Origin: Ecdyonurus torrentis
Lineage: Eukaryota; Arthropoda; Insecta; Ephemeroptera; Heptageniidae
Assembly (NCBI GenBank): GCA_949318235.1
Contig: OX439129.1
Location: 33,437,754 to 33,501,753 of the forward strand
Length of the DNA: 64,000 bases
Direction: 5' to 3'
Shown here: positions 20,174 to 33,853 of the stretch, piece after piece
How positions within the stretch are numbered: the first letter of the stretch is position 1
Layout of the letters: each line of letters starts with the position of its first letter
Program-made: the position numbers and the translations under genes
The notes under the pieces: model-generated
Database searches by the model: none
Told to the model about the DNA's origin: nothing
Seen by the model: the letters and a program-made list of their open reading frames with translations, nothing else

Positions 20174-21654
20174 ATGACTGAGGAGAAGGTATGGTTGACA
20201 AATGAGAATGCCATCAAAATTGTAACTTTAACTGAAGAACGGCTCCCAGAGACATTAAAATTGATGAGAGAATATTACTATACAAACGAATCTGCTTCCA
20301 GAGGATTAGAATTGCAGGTACATTTTACAAGTGGACTTCCAATATTATAGTGGTGCATCCTTGATATATAAATTTTAGAGCTAATAAAATTAATTTCTTC
20401 AGACTAATCAACTTGGAACTACTGTCTGTGGAGACGTTCCGTGATGGAGCTTCTCTGATTGCTCTGAAAGATGATAAAGTGGTGGGAGTTTCATTCAACA
20501 AGGTGCAAACTACACCTGCACCTGGTGAAGTTGGCTTCTTTGCAGATTTCAAAGACAACAAGTGCAAGACTGACCGTGCCAAAGAATACATTGATTGCAT
20601 GATTAGGGTTAGTATTGCAGAGCATATATATATATCCCCGTGGCTGTGCCCAAAGGGCGTACTTGCATTTGGCTACTTTTACGCAAAGGGCGTATGCCGT
20701 ACTTGCATTTGGCTACTTTCGATGCTGCTACCGCATCCATCATAAGCTTAACATGTAAAACCAAGTGCAAGTATGCCCTTTGTTGTACTGGACAAAAATG
20801 CAAGTGCGCCCTTTGGGCGCAGCCAGAGTGATATTATATATATATATATATATTATATGTAGGCTAAACAATAGAATTAAAATTGACAATAGAAAATAGT
20901 TAAGAGAAAGATTGAATAAGGCTGAATTGAAAATTAATTAAACGCAAAGATTCTGTAATTTATATAGTTAATTGGGACTTGGGATTAAATGTTCTAGTAT
21001 AGACTAGTGCTAGATATTTTTTTGATAAAATAAAATCTAAAAGAATAGGGATACTGTGCCAATAAAATACGATATACCTAGTATCTCACATTTTTACACT
21101 ACATCAAAGAACAACATTATAAAACAGCATCTGACTTACCCATGGCCTAAAACTGGTTTCATCCTTTACCACTAGGACTAATGGATTATTTCAATGTAAC
21201 AAATAATGGATGAATGAATAATAAACTTATAATTGTAAACTTTTTTTTTTTTTTTTTTTTTATCTTACAAAATAAGTTAAGTTACAGTGTTTGTGTTCAC
21301 AGTAAATTTTACTTTGCTTTGATGTTGTTACAGATGGATGCTAAAAAAGATGTATTTGAGCACTATGGTGTGACTTGCTCTTTGGAAGTCATGTTCCTGT
21401 GTGTGGAAGGTTCAGTACGTAGACAGGGAGTTGCACCTTTGCTTGTACGTGCTGCAATGGAAGTAGCTCGGAAACAAGACTTACCTCTCATCAATGCTGT
21501 GTTTACGTCAAATGCCTCTCAACGTGTTGGTGGTTGCCTTAAATGGGACCAGCTTATTACTGTGCCAATGTCTGAGCATGTTTATGATGGTAAACCTTAT
21601 AGTCAGTTTACTGGTGAAAATCAAACTATGATTTTGATGGCACAACGGTTGTAA
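20174..21654 (+). CDS. AANAT-like GNAT N-acetyltransferase, tandem copy 1
   Basis: Predicted acetyl-CoA dependent N-acetyltransferase of the insect arylalkylamine (AANAT-like) type. Exons: 20174-20317, about 20403-20607 and 21334-21654. The last two join in phase (...DCMIR | MDAKKDVFEHYG). The acetyl-CoA loop is RRQGVA, fitting R/QxxGxG/A but with Ala for the usual Gly. The C-terminal half shows SNASQRVGGCLKWDQLI. The first junction is odd: exon 1 ends in phase 0 (GAATTGCAG|GTACAT), but after the only good acceptor (AG at 20401-20402) the exon 2 frame needs two more bases. A weak donor at 20333 with an acceptor near 20380 would restore frame. Either unusual splicing, an assembly error or a frameshift. 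ATG directly follows an acceptor-like ACAG, as in copy 2, suggesting a noncoding first exon. Confidence 0.72.
20634..20832. mobile_element. Foldback MITE, family C, in the acetyltransferase-1 intron
   Basis: GGCTGTGCCCAAAGGGCGTA pairs with the complement ending GCGCCCTTTGGGCGCAGCC. GTACTTGCATTTGGCTACTT is repeated twice inside. Next to TA runs on both sides. Same family as 1795-1988. Confidence 0.85.
20870..21165. mobile_element. Half copy of foldback family B
   Basis: TAGAAAATAGTTAAGAGAAA, then GAATTGAAAATTAATTAAAC, GGGATACTGTGCCAATAAAA and CATCAAAGAACAACATTATA follow one arm of the 14290-14950 palindrome in order. The partner arm is absent. Confidence 0.65.
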
Positions 21655-21786
21655 GCTCTTTATTAACACTCTCCTCAGTCATAATCTGCTTTAGAATTTA
21701 TTGTTTTTCTATATGTACAAACCAAAGTATAATATCATTTTATTGTTGAATGTGTTTACAATGCGTCTTAAATACATAGTACTACA

Positions 21787-22237
21787 CAGTGGCGTAACTT
21801 GAAAAATTTGGCCAGGGGGAAAAATCTGACACGGGCCCCCCGGAAGGAGGACAGTGCCGCGGTGGAGGGGGGTTTGTGCGCCGCAGGCGAAAAATTTTGG
21901 AAAAGGGGGCGTGGCACTGAAATTTTAAGCTATTTTTTAAAATGAAAATTAAAAAGTGTCACTATAACATGAAAAAAAAAAAAAAAACCTTAAAATGGTC
22001 TATCATACATGATTTTAATTTTTATCAATAATTAATTTTTGCTATAAATAGAAAAAATACATATGATATTTGAAGAAGACATTTATAGAAAATTTAATTA
22101 GACGGTATGGTGACAGTTAAAAAATGTAGTTAATATTAATACCCTCTGTCACAAAATGCATATTATTTGATTGATCCACTTTAACTTTCAAATACTGTTT
22201 TTCAACATAAAATTTAATATTATCAATTTATTATTAT

Positions 22238-22270
<33 letters not shown>

Positions 22271-22369
22271 GCCAAGCATCAACGGGCCCCCTCAGAAGCC
22301 GACGGGCCCCCAGAAGTCGACGGGCCCGGGGGAACTCCCCCCTCTCCCCCCCTGGTAGTTACGCCACTG
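21787..22369. mobile_element. hAT-like non-autonomous element with 8-bp target duplication
   Basis: Ends CAGTGGCGTAACT and AGTTACGCCACTG are perfect inverted repeats. GTACTACA occurs directly outside both ends (21779-21786 and 22370-22377). The interior is GC-rich near both ends (CGGGCCCCC motifs) and AT-rich in the middle, with no transposase. It lies 130 bp after the stop codon of acetyltransferase 1. Confidence 0.92.
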
Positions 22370-22435
22370 GTACTACAGACATTGCGTGTAAAAATAAAAT
22401 TTGCAGTGTTTAACCATATAAGCATACAAAAGTGG

Positions 22436-22693
22436 GTTGTCTCCCATTACAAACTTAAGGAGTGTTAATAAGAGAGGAGAAAATTTGTCACCTAGACTGC
22501 TAGAGTGTGTGCAGTATGCTGCATTGTATTGTATTGGAAGATGAGAGCTCCAGAGGTTCCTTCCTGTAACATTCAGGTGAACAAAGAGAATGAGAGCCAC
22601 TCTTTGATTGGTCTCCAAAGCCATGTGGATTGCTGGTGACAAAGATTTCTCCTCTTTTTCTCAGCTCCGCTAAAGTTTGTAATGGGAGACTAC
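22436..22693. mobile_element. Foldback MITE between the acetyltransferase genes
   Basis: GTTGTCTCCCATTACAAACT at the left pairs with AGTTTGTAATGGGAGACTAC at the right. Inner GAGGAGAAAATTTGTCACC and GGTGACAAAGATTTCTCCTC also pair. Non-coding. Confidence 0.85.
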
Positions 22694-22699
22694 CTACCT

Positions 22700-22816
22700 A
22701 CTCTTCCATAGTTAAATGGTTCTCTCTTAAAAGCTGCAAAATTCATTTTTAAATGCAGTGTAAAGTACTGATTTGATGTACCGGTATAAATACAGTACCA
22801 GTGTGTGTGAAAAATG

Positions 22817-22855
<39 letters not shown>

Positions 22856-23560
22856 GGGTATAGTAGATATTGAACATCAAGTTGATAGTGACAACTTGTG
22901 GAAGAGAAACTAAATTCTTTTATAAATTTAAAAAGAATTATTTATAAAAAAAAAAAAAAAAAAAAAAAAATACTCCCGCCCATGTCAGCTTATTGCTCAC
23001 TATCTCCCATTCCCCATTTTTCTCATCTATCTTCTTCTTCTTTATTTTTTTTCCTCAAATCTTTTTTATTGGTGAATTATTGCAAATTTGATTCATCCTT
23101 TTTTTTTTATTGAATATGTAAATATAACAATAATCAAGACCACAGTTTCACAAAATCATTATGTAATTATGATCACCATTCAAGAAGAAAAAAGCTTTTT
23201 AATTATATTTAAATATATGCCAATTCTTGCTAAATATTGATATTTAATATCATGTATAAGGAGGCTATGTGCAAAGTTTCAAATGTTTTACTGTGAAGTA
23301 CATGTATATATCATGATGTGATAATGTTATGTAATATGTTTGAATTAATTTATACTCCATGCTGTAAGTATTTGATAATTGTTTGTAAAGGAAGTAGAAT
23401 TTTCAGGTTATTGTATGAATTGCAAATCAAATTTATAAGTAAATATAAATAATATAAGCCTATGTATTTTGTTAAATTAACTATTATTCTATGTTTGATT
23501 GTAAATGGAGACTGTATTTTTAGGTAAAAATATCAGCTGCCCCTGCAAAATTGGTAAGTT
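22700..23560. other. AT-rich intergenic DNA with poly-T and poly-A runs
   Basis: T run at 22821-22850 and A run at 22947-22970. No exon or paired repeat supported. Confidence 0.5.
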
Positions 23561-23572
23561 ATTTACCTGCAT

Positions 23573-23665
23573 CACAACCTATACTGTGAGTTTATACAAA
23601 TATTATTTCTGAACTTTTTAGCAGCGAAGTACCAATTTTTTATAAACTCACATAGGTTGTAAAGC
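23573..23665. repeat. Inverted repeat
   Basis: ACAACCTATACTGTGAGTTTATA at about 23574 pairs with TATAAACTCACATAGGTTGT near 23640, with about 45 bases between. Confidence 0.7.
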
Positions 23666-23842
23666 AAAAAGTGTTACTATTAAATTTGCAGGCATAATTC
23701 TAATTTTCATCTAAAAATCCGGTCTATTATTATAAAGTGTCTTAATTTTTAAATTAATTAAAATTTAAATCAAATAAAGTTGTGTGCATACAACTATCCA
23801 TTTTACTTGATTTACTCTTAATATACAGTATAAATATATAGT

Positions 23843-23957
23843 CGAGTTAGAGCACAAACCATGTATCTACAAAAGCAGCTAAGTTGAAAATCTTATCGTT
23901 TTGTATATTGTTTTGAACCTTGTTGCTTTTGTAGATACAAGGTTTGTGCTCTAACCT
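23843..23957. repeat. Strong inverted repeat, 32-bp arms
   Basis: GTTAGAGCACAAACCATGTA (23845 on) pairs with the complement at 23924-23955, nearly perfectly over 32 bases, around a loop of about 46 bases. Probably a small foldback element; no coding role seen. Confidence 0.85.
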
Positions 23958-23969
23958 GACAATATATGT

Positions 23970-24868
23970 AATACACCATTCTTTATCTTGTAAAACTTAA
24001 ATGTTATGAATGTATTTTTTTTATATATCTTTGCATGCTCATTAAATATCTTAAATTGACATGCTATGTTTCCTTATCAATTTATGTATTTACCTATCAA
24101 ATTATCTTATGATTGTCTTTTTTTGTAGTAATTGGACCTGCATATAGACAAGCATGATTCAAGCTTTTACACTAGCGCCTTGATTAGCAGCCAAAACTAC
24201 TATATTAAAAATACTACTTTACAAAGGTTTGAGGTCTTGTTGTCACCTGAGCGCAAGAATTCTGAGTAGTTTTATCTGTTTACGTCATACATTATATTGT
24301 TTCTGACCTTCAGTCAGCCTTATCAATCCTTATTATATAATAGTCCAAATTGCCCCCATGTTTATCGCAGTGTTCCCTAGAGAGGGAAATTTAAAACAGC
24401 GTGTCTAAAAAATCAGCCAAGAGTTGGAAGACATGTAAGGGACATAGCACAGTATTCAAAGTAAAATATATTTCAAAAAGTCCGCTTTTTTTTTTTTTTT
24501 TTTTTTTTTTTTTCCTTGTCAAAGCAAGTATTGTGAACATTTGTGAAGGTAGGAAAAACAAAAATACAATCAGCTGAGATGCAGAAATGAAATTATATTT
24601 CTTAAGCACATTTGTATGCATCATTGTGAATATTAACCAAATTGAAATTTACAGAAAGGTTTGCATTTGATGTAATAATTAAAATTCATTTGTATTTAAA
24701 AAATTCATTTGCTTAATTATTTTTTATTTGTGTTATTATGAGTTACTTTGACTATTTGTCTGTAACATTAAGTATATTACACTTTTATGTGTCTTTAAAT
24801 AATCTAAATTATTAAGATAATTATTCAAAATTATTTTATTAGCACAGTTTCAACAAAGGACGAGGATG

Positions 24869-24899
<31 letters not shown>

Positions 24900-24945
24900 T
24901 GACATGATATATTATATTCTATTAGAGCAATTTTCATTTTTTCAT
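23970..24945. other. Intergenic DNA before acetyltransferase 2
   Basis: No exon recognised. A T run sits at 24487-24513 and an A run at 24870-24894. A noncoding first exon of the downstream gene may lie here, because its ATG directly follows an acceptor. Confidence 0.4.
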
Positions 24946-24950
24946 TATAG

Positions 24951-25776
24951 ATGGCAGTTGCTAGGCTCTGGCTACAAAATGATACTGGAATTCAAATAGT
25001 TAGTCTTACTGAGGATAGATTAAAAGAAGCATTAATTTTGATGAGGGATTCGTTTTACACTGATGAACCTCCTGCCAAAGGAGTACAACTTATAGTAAGA
25101 ATAATAAAGCAGTTTCTTGTCTTGCATGAGGCTGCATGGTGTCTGACAAAATTTATCTATTTTAGAGCTGTCCTCAAGCTATAAACGAGTTGGAAAACTT
25201 GACAATTGAAACTTCCCAAGATGGTGTCTCCGTCATAGCACTCAAAGACAACAGGGTTGTTGGAGCTTTATTTAACAAAATTCAAACTGCTGCTGGAGAT
25301 AAAGAAGATATTGGCTACTTTGAACACTTTAAACAATTTAAATGTAAAACTGACACAGCAAAGGAGTATGTGGACTGCATGATCAGGGTTAGGACTGACA
25401 GTATTACTAATTACTATATACTATTTAATGAAATTGTTAGAAAAATCATAAATATAAATAAACCGGCCTTTATAATTTTTGTACTCACAAAAGTATAAAA
25501 ACCATGCAGTTTTTATTTATACAAAAATTGTATATGGCAAAACAAAGAGAAAAACATTTTGGCCTTGTGGTGCAAAAAATTAGAAGGGTCGTGTGTGTGT
25601 ATAAAATTATAGAATGAATTTTCCAGTAAAAATAATATTATATTATATTTATTTGAGAAAAAGTAAAAGCTTTTGCTATAATGGTTACATGATCCCCCCC
25701 CCCCCCCCCAATTTATCGATTTGATTTCAATAATTTTACTTTTTTTTGAATTGTATTTATTTTAATTATTTTTCAC

Positions 25777-25842
<66 letters not shown>

Positions 25843-25918
25843 AAAAATAAATAAATAAAATAAATATATATATTAATATTACAAATAAAAATAAAAAAGT
25901 TTGGAAATATTTTTTTTC

Positions 25919-25977
<59 letters not shown>

Positions 25978-26409
25978 TATAGATATTTATATTATATTAT
26001 ATATATTTCCCCTAACTCGTACTACTTTAACTTTTCTATACTGCCTAAAAACTTGCAACTATTTAATTTTTCGTATTTGCAGATGGACGCTAAAAAGGAC
26101 GTTTTTGAGCACTATGGAGTTGACCGAAGTCTTGAGGTTATGTTCCTCGCAGTATCACGATCAGCTCGCGGCCAGGGTATCGGTCGCATGCTCGTGCAGG
26201 CTTCGGTTGATGTGGCTCGCGATCGCGGCCTACCCCTCGTCTCCGCAATCTTTACGTCCGGAGCGTCGCAGCGCATTGGCCAGTCGCTGCAGTGGGACCA
26301 GTTGGTCACAGTACCTATGTCCGAGCATATCTTCAGGGGAACACCGTACAGCGACTTTACTGGAGACGATCAGTCGCAGATTTTAATGGCGTATCGTCTG
26401 GAAACATAA
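24951..26409 (+). CDS. AANAT-like GNAT N-acetyltransferase, tandem copy 2
   Basis: Same family as the gene at 20174-21654, and intact. Exons 24951-25094, 25166-25387 and 26083-26409 join in phase 0 and give 230 residues. Features in order: N-terminal segment with MRDSFYTDEPPAKG (the AANAT-like F(F/Y)xDEP pattern), strand VSVIALKDNRVVGALFNKIQ, helix CKTDTAKEYVDCMIR, then the acetyl-CoA loop RGQGIG, fitting R/QxxGxG/A, and ASQRIGQSLQWDQLVTVPMS near the end. Likely cytosolic acetylation of arylalkylamines or similar amines; the substrate cannot be read from sequence. Exon 3 is much richer in G, C and CpG than exons 1-2 and than copy 1. The ATG follows an acceptor (TTATAG), so a noncoding 5' exon is likely. 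AATAAA at 26487-26492. Confidence 0.88.
25782..25838. repeat. (TA)n microsatellite
   Basis: Pure TA run in intron 2 of acetyltransferase 2. Confidence 0.95.
25926..25976. repeat. (TA)n microsatellite
   Basis: Second TA run in the same intron, 90 bp after the first, close to the exon 3 acceptor. Confidence 0.95.
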
Positions 26410-27105
26410 ATTTTCAATAATTAAATATTTATTCAAATTATAACCCCCTTTTTTTATTGATTTGCATTCATTGTGGTTAATTTGGTAATAAAAAAAATTA
26501 CAGTCCATGTTATACCAGATTAATATGTATATAACAAAAAAATTTAAAGTAAAAAAAAAAAGGAAAAAAAACAAACGATATAATAATGTATATTGTGAAA
26601 ATTATTTTATAACAATAAATAAATATTATATAAATAATGCTTATCATTTAAAACGTTTTTTATTATTAAAACTTTAATCATATATGTAACACCTTTTTAT
26701 CAACCGAATAGGAATAACAAAAACTGAATACGATAAAACTTATATAAATATATAATATATTATACCATTACTTCGACCAGTAGGTTGAAATCCTAATCAG
26801 TTTCTATTTTTATTAATGATGTTATTTCAATCATTTACATGAAAAAGCTATTATTTAAATTAACGCTGCTAAAGTGTATTTTCTGTGCTGACAAAAAGAC
26901 AGAGATAAATAATTTTATACCAAAGATGACAATAACGCGTGCATACTATTTACGCTGGATCTCTTTTCATACGTAAAAATTTAAAATGAAAAAATTTCAA
27001 TTTCCCGGTTAATTTTCATGTCCATCAAATATAAAAGTTGGGAAACTGTAAACACTATATCTACCAAAAGCTATATAATATAATTATTTTATTTATTTTT
27101 TATAT
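26410..27105. other. Short AT-rich spacer between acetyltransferase 2 and DNAAF3
   Basis: Holds the poly-A signal of the upstream gene at 26487-26492; nothing else supported. Confidence 0.5.
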
Positions 27106-27109
27106 TTTT

Positions 27110-27122
27110 GCTGCATAGCAAC
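27110..27122 (+). promoter_or_regulatory. X-box-like RFX site upstream of DNAAF3
   Basis: GCTGCATAGCAAC resembles the RFX X-box (RYYNYY-N1-3-RRNRAC): the AGCAAC half-site is exact and the left half has one mismatch. RFX factors are known activators of ciliary genes, and DNAAF3 is such a gene. The match is short, so this is an inference. Confidence 0.4.
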
Positions 27123-27195
27123 GGTAAGTTGTTGACAAGCGGCGCCGAGGTATCTCGGAGCGATCTACTTTTTGGCGAACACTAGAACAGAAAAG
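27123..27195 (+). other. Probable noncoding first exon of DNAAF3
   Basis: CpG-containing sequence (AGCGGCGCCGAGG and on) ends in a strong donor, AAAAG|GTGAGTATGG, at 27195. It has no ATG. Joining to the acceptor at 29150 or 29171 would place the DNAAF3 start near the 5' edge of exon 2. Exon start unknown. Confidence 0.4.
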
Positions 27196-28054
27196 GTGAG
27201 TATGGTATTATAGCATTTTATACTATTTCTCAATACAATGTATCGATCTTTCAATTGTGACACCTATATAATTCATAGTAATTTATCAAACGTGTTTAAT
27301 GTATAGATTGGCACCTTTTATGTCACCGTAGAAATAGCAACCTTATTTTATTTTGCTCGCAGAGTGCGCGGCGGAAATATATTATATGTGTCTTATAGAA
27401 AACAATTTTCATAGAGAGACAGCATGTATGGGAGTCAAAAAGGATATTGTCTTCGCACTTTTATATAATACTAAAAAAATCATTTAAAATTAAGTAAAGC
27501 ATAGTAGTCGGAGACATTAATCATTTCAGTTTTGTAGATGAATTTATATAAGAATAATTATTTTGTTTCTTTTTATATCTGTCTCACGACTCTTCATCCT
27601 TTTTTTTTTTTTTTTTTTTTTTTAACTAAATTTTATATAAATTTGCGTGTAAAAAAGTTATTAACAATTCTTTAATAAAATTAATTAAAACTTGAAATGA
27701 ACATTAAAAATCACGTCATTTGTTAACAGGATTGCATGATTATAATAGAATACATAAATTTATTTAAACAATATAATAATATATCACGTTAAACGTTTTT
27801 AAAGTATAGTTTTTTTATAAACATTATGTCTAAAAAGCATAAACCTAAGAAAAAGATAAAGAAAAAAAAAAAAAAAAAAAAGGCTTTAAACCTCTTTAAA
27901 CTTTAAACCTCAGGGTTTTGTTTAAAAAATAAAATTTCTTTTTTGCATAAATTATTTTTTTGGCAGTCTCATCTTAAAGAGGATAAGAGTACAATTAATT
28001 TTACACATCCACGCAAAAAAAATTGCCCCTTGTGTTGTTAAATGTATTAGTACA

Positions 28055-28094
<40 letters not shown>

Positions 28095-28644
28095 CAAATC
28101 GCCCACTATAAAAACAAATTTACCGTGTTATTACATTGCGGTTGCGGAGCTTGAGGCAAAGGTGCGTCAAATGAAAGCGTCTTGAGATTGATTTTTTTTT
28201 TTCATACAAACATCGTTTTGAAAATATCCCAATCTTTTTTTTTTTTTTTTTTTTTTTTTATGTAATATAAAGAGCTAAATAAGATTTTAATTTCAAAAAT
28301 TTATAATTAATTTGTTAGTGATCTCTTTTGACTTTAGGGTATACGAAATAAAAATTCCGTAAAACTTTCGTCCGGGCTATTATCTCTTACAGCACACATT
28401 ATTTTAAATTTGACATGAAAATTTAAAAGTATACACTTTTTCGGCACATGTTATATCGATGTAATGTTTGATGTTTCAAAAATATAAAAGGAAAGTTAAA
28501 TATCTTTTAACACCTCATTCTATTGTATATTATAGGGATAGGCCACATAAATTTTGAGATCAACGAAACATATCAACTATTATAAGATTATATTGGTAAC
28601 AAAATAATAAGTTATTTGTTTTGTTTTCTTTCGATGTCTCCCAT

Positions 28645-28740
<96 letters not shown>

Positions 28741-29150
28741 TTCTTCTTTTTCTTTCATAAAGAAAATATTTTATATTGTTAAATAATGTATATTTACGAA
28801 CAAAAATAGACATGAGAAAATTACGGTATGGTTTTTGTAATATAAAAATTTAAATATATGTGATGAGCATGATTTGTAGTATAGGTGCGTATAAGTCTTT
28901 AATTAATTCCGGGTTCTCGAAGGCGTTAAAGAAAAAGCCGAAATCTCTATTATAAAATATTGTCAGAGGGTATTGCTGTATAGCTCCTTTACTAAAATAT
29001 ATTTTATTCAAATTTTATTTTTTAAATTGATTTTAATTATTAATTAACAAAATTGCTTTTTATATTATTCTTTTTAATTCTCAAACAATACATTAATTAA
29101 CTTCTTTTTCCACGTTTTAAGGTATTTTAAAAATTTGACTTCAATTACAG
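27196..29150 (+). other. Probable 5' UTR intron of DNAAF3, repeat-rich
   Basis: Contains T runs (27600-27623, 28231-28259), a CT run at 28060-28091 and a longer CT run at 28649-28736. No coding exon seen. Confidence 0.4.
28649..28736. repeat. (CT)n microsatellite
   Basis: About 44 CT units upstream of DNAAF3. The Arg-Glu repeat frame on the minus strand is an artefact. Confidence 0.95.
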
Positions 29151-29171
29151 TTTGCAATTTTGATTTGTCAG

Positions 29172-30560
29172 ATGACTGCTACACTTTGGGGTCATAGTCC
29201 TGCACTGGACTTGCAGCAGCACATCGAGGACTTCGCGCCCACGTCGGTTAGCGAGATGACCTCTGTGAACGTGCTGTTAGCCGGCGCTGGGGACGTGCGC
29301 CACGTGTTACGTACACTTGCCCAAATGTACCGCCATCCATTTGCACGTCGCATTCAGCTGCACGTGCTGGAGCCAAGCATCGAGGCAGCCGCAAGACAAT
29401 TGCTGCTTATTACTCTCGCTCTTGAGCCCTCGGAGGTCCTTGGACCTCTGCACAAAGCTCGTGCATTCCTTGAAATACATGGAAATACGTTACTGCGACC
29501 AAATACACTGCAGTATGTTCGCCACAAAGCTAATCAACTTATATACATGGTAACTGATCCAAATTACCTCAAATCACGCTTACCGCTCGTAAGTTTGGAT
29601 TATCTCAAATATAAAGAAAGAGATTATCTGGAAGGTGTTTATAAATTCTGGAGGAGTGCTACTCAAACAGAATTTGATATAGTAAATTTTTGGGATTCGC
29701 GTCTTCGTGCATCATTAGGAGTTCGATACGATGCACGTCAAGGTCTATTTGACTGGGATTATCATATGAAAATGAACTCAAGTATGGAAGGTGGAACCCC
29801 AGTTACAACACAAGAATACATTGGATGGAGAGAAACTGGAGTGGCATATCGTTGGCCAGAAACAGAGTGTACAGATATTAACGTTACTCTCGCTTCGGGA
29901 ACCATCAGTCCACATACTTTTGGAATGTGTAATTATCTTGGCGAACAACTGTCAGGTCCTTACGTAAGCTACGGTGTTGAATGTGAAGATGAAGATATGC
30001 TTAAAAAATACAACAACCAATTTGTAAAAAGTAGTACTGAAATTGCAGAAAGAAATCTAACACGCTTTATGTATGAGTTAGCATATAGAAAGCCTTATGA
30101 ACCAGACGTAGAACAAGAAAACGGTGGTGCTAGTGTCATGCAACAAGAGACAGGTCACCGCAGTAGAGAAATAGATTCGGCACCTACGATGTTTGCCCCA
30201 CGCGAAGAATACTCTCCGTTGATCGTAGACGATGCGTCAGTAACATTTTTATCACCAGGTACACTGGAAGAAGAAAGACCAAGTGCAAGATTCCGAGGTA
30301 GCTTCCACGTCATTGTGTTGGGGCAAAGTTTACTGCCTCAGATTTTATCACCACCCTTACTTGGTATGGCAGCAGATGAAGCTCTACTTCTAATTGAGGG
30401 ACGTCAATTTGTAGTCGGACCTCGACGTTGTGAATTACAAGAATTCAATGAAAAAATGCAAGATGCTGCAGTGGAAGCAAAACTTGAACCCATACCTCCA
30501 GATGCTGAATTTGATCCTGCACATGAGTCGCTGCTCAAATATATTTTTCACCGCAGGTAA
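29172..30560 (+). CDS. DNAAF3: Dynein axonemal assembly factor 3
   Basis: Cytoplasmic factor needed to preassemble outer and inner dynein arms before they enter motile cilia or flagella. Single open frame of 462 residues from ATG at 29172. The frame is also open upstream without another ATG, and an acceptor-like TTTGTCAG precedes the ATG. Family marks: WGHSPALDLQ at the start, NVLLAGAGDVRHVLRTLAQM (about residues 35-54), HVLEPSIEAAARQLLLI, FLEIHGNTLLRP, then the second domain with LKYKERDYLEGVYKFW, DSRLRASLGVRYDARQGLFDWD, EYIGWRETGVA and LASGTISPHTFG. Slightly shorter than the human protein (about 541). Having the whole coding region in one exon is unlike its neighbours. The first 300 bases are CpG-rich. 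AATAAA at 30619-30624. Confidence 0.95.
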   Translation: MTATLWGHSPALDLQQHIEDFAPTSVSEMTSVNVLLAGAGDVRHVLRTLAQMYRHPFARRIQLHVLEPSIEAAARQLLLITLALEPSEVLGPLHKARAFLEIHGNTLLRPNTLQYVRHKANQLIYMVTDPNYLKSRLPLVSLDYLKYKERDYLEGVYKFWRSATQTEFDIVNFWDSRLRASLGVRYDARQGLFDWDYHMKMNSSMEGGTPVTTQEYIGWRETGVAYRWPETECTDINVTLASGTISPHTFGMCNYLGEQLSGPYVSYGVECEDEDMLKKYNNQFVKSSTEIAERNLTRFMYELAYRKPYEPDVEQENGGASVMQQETGHRSREIDSAPTMFAPREEYSPLIVDDASVTFLSPGTLEEERPSARFRGSFHVIVLGQSLLPQILSPPLLGMAADEALLLIEGRQFVVGPRRCELQEFNEKMQDAAVEAKLEPIPPDAEFDPAHESLLKYIFHRR

Positions 30561-30886
30561 AAAAAAAAAAAAGCACAATACACATGAAAAGAAAAAAAGA
30601 AAGGGCAAAGAAAAAAAAAATAAATAAAAGCTTAATAGAAAATGACAAATAGCATTTTATGCTATAGTTAAACTTATTATATAATCAATCCCACATAAAT
30701 AATTTACTAAAAACTATAATATATCATGTATATTATATTAATAAAAGTATGGGTATACCCATGCAAATATAAAGTGACAAAAAAAAAATGATTCGTGATT
30801 CTATTTAAAAATTAATTTAATCTTTTATTTATATATTTATATTTGATAACATTACAAGGTAAAATTTAAGTAGTAAAACTTAATTG

Positions 30887-33535
<2,649 letters not shown>

Positions 33536-33536
33536 G

Positions 33537-33684
<148 letters not shown>

Positions 33685-33689
33685 CTCCG

Positions 33690-33853
33690 CTTATTGTGGC
33701 TCTGGCGTGGTCGCAATCATTGGGCTTTGGCGAACACGGTGTTTCGTGCGGTGGTATATAGAGAGCAGTCGCGAGCGTGCGCTCTGGTCGCGGTCATCAG
33801 AAGTGCGCCACTACACCTTCAGTGTTGGACCCATCAGTACGCACCAGACCAAC
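33690..33853 (+). promoter_or_regulatory. Distal promoter/5' UTR of the ABCB gene
   Basis: Abruptly CpG-rich block between a TA microsatellite and the ATG at 33854. TATATAG at 33755-33761 could be a TATA box. Initiator-like TCATCAG lies near 33794 and TCAGT near 33819 and 33832. Spacing is loose, so the start site is not fixed. Confidence 0.5.

Noticed and set aside
28580..28813. Arg-Glu repeat protein on the minus strand
   Set aside because: Direct translation of the (CT)n microsatellite.
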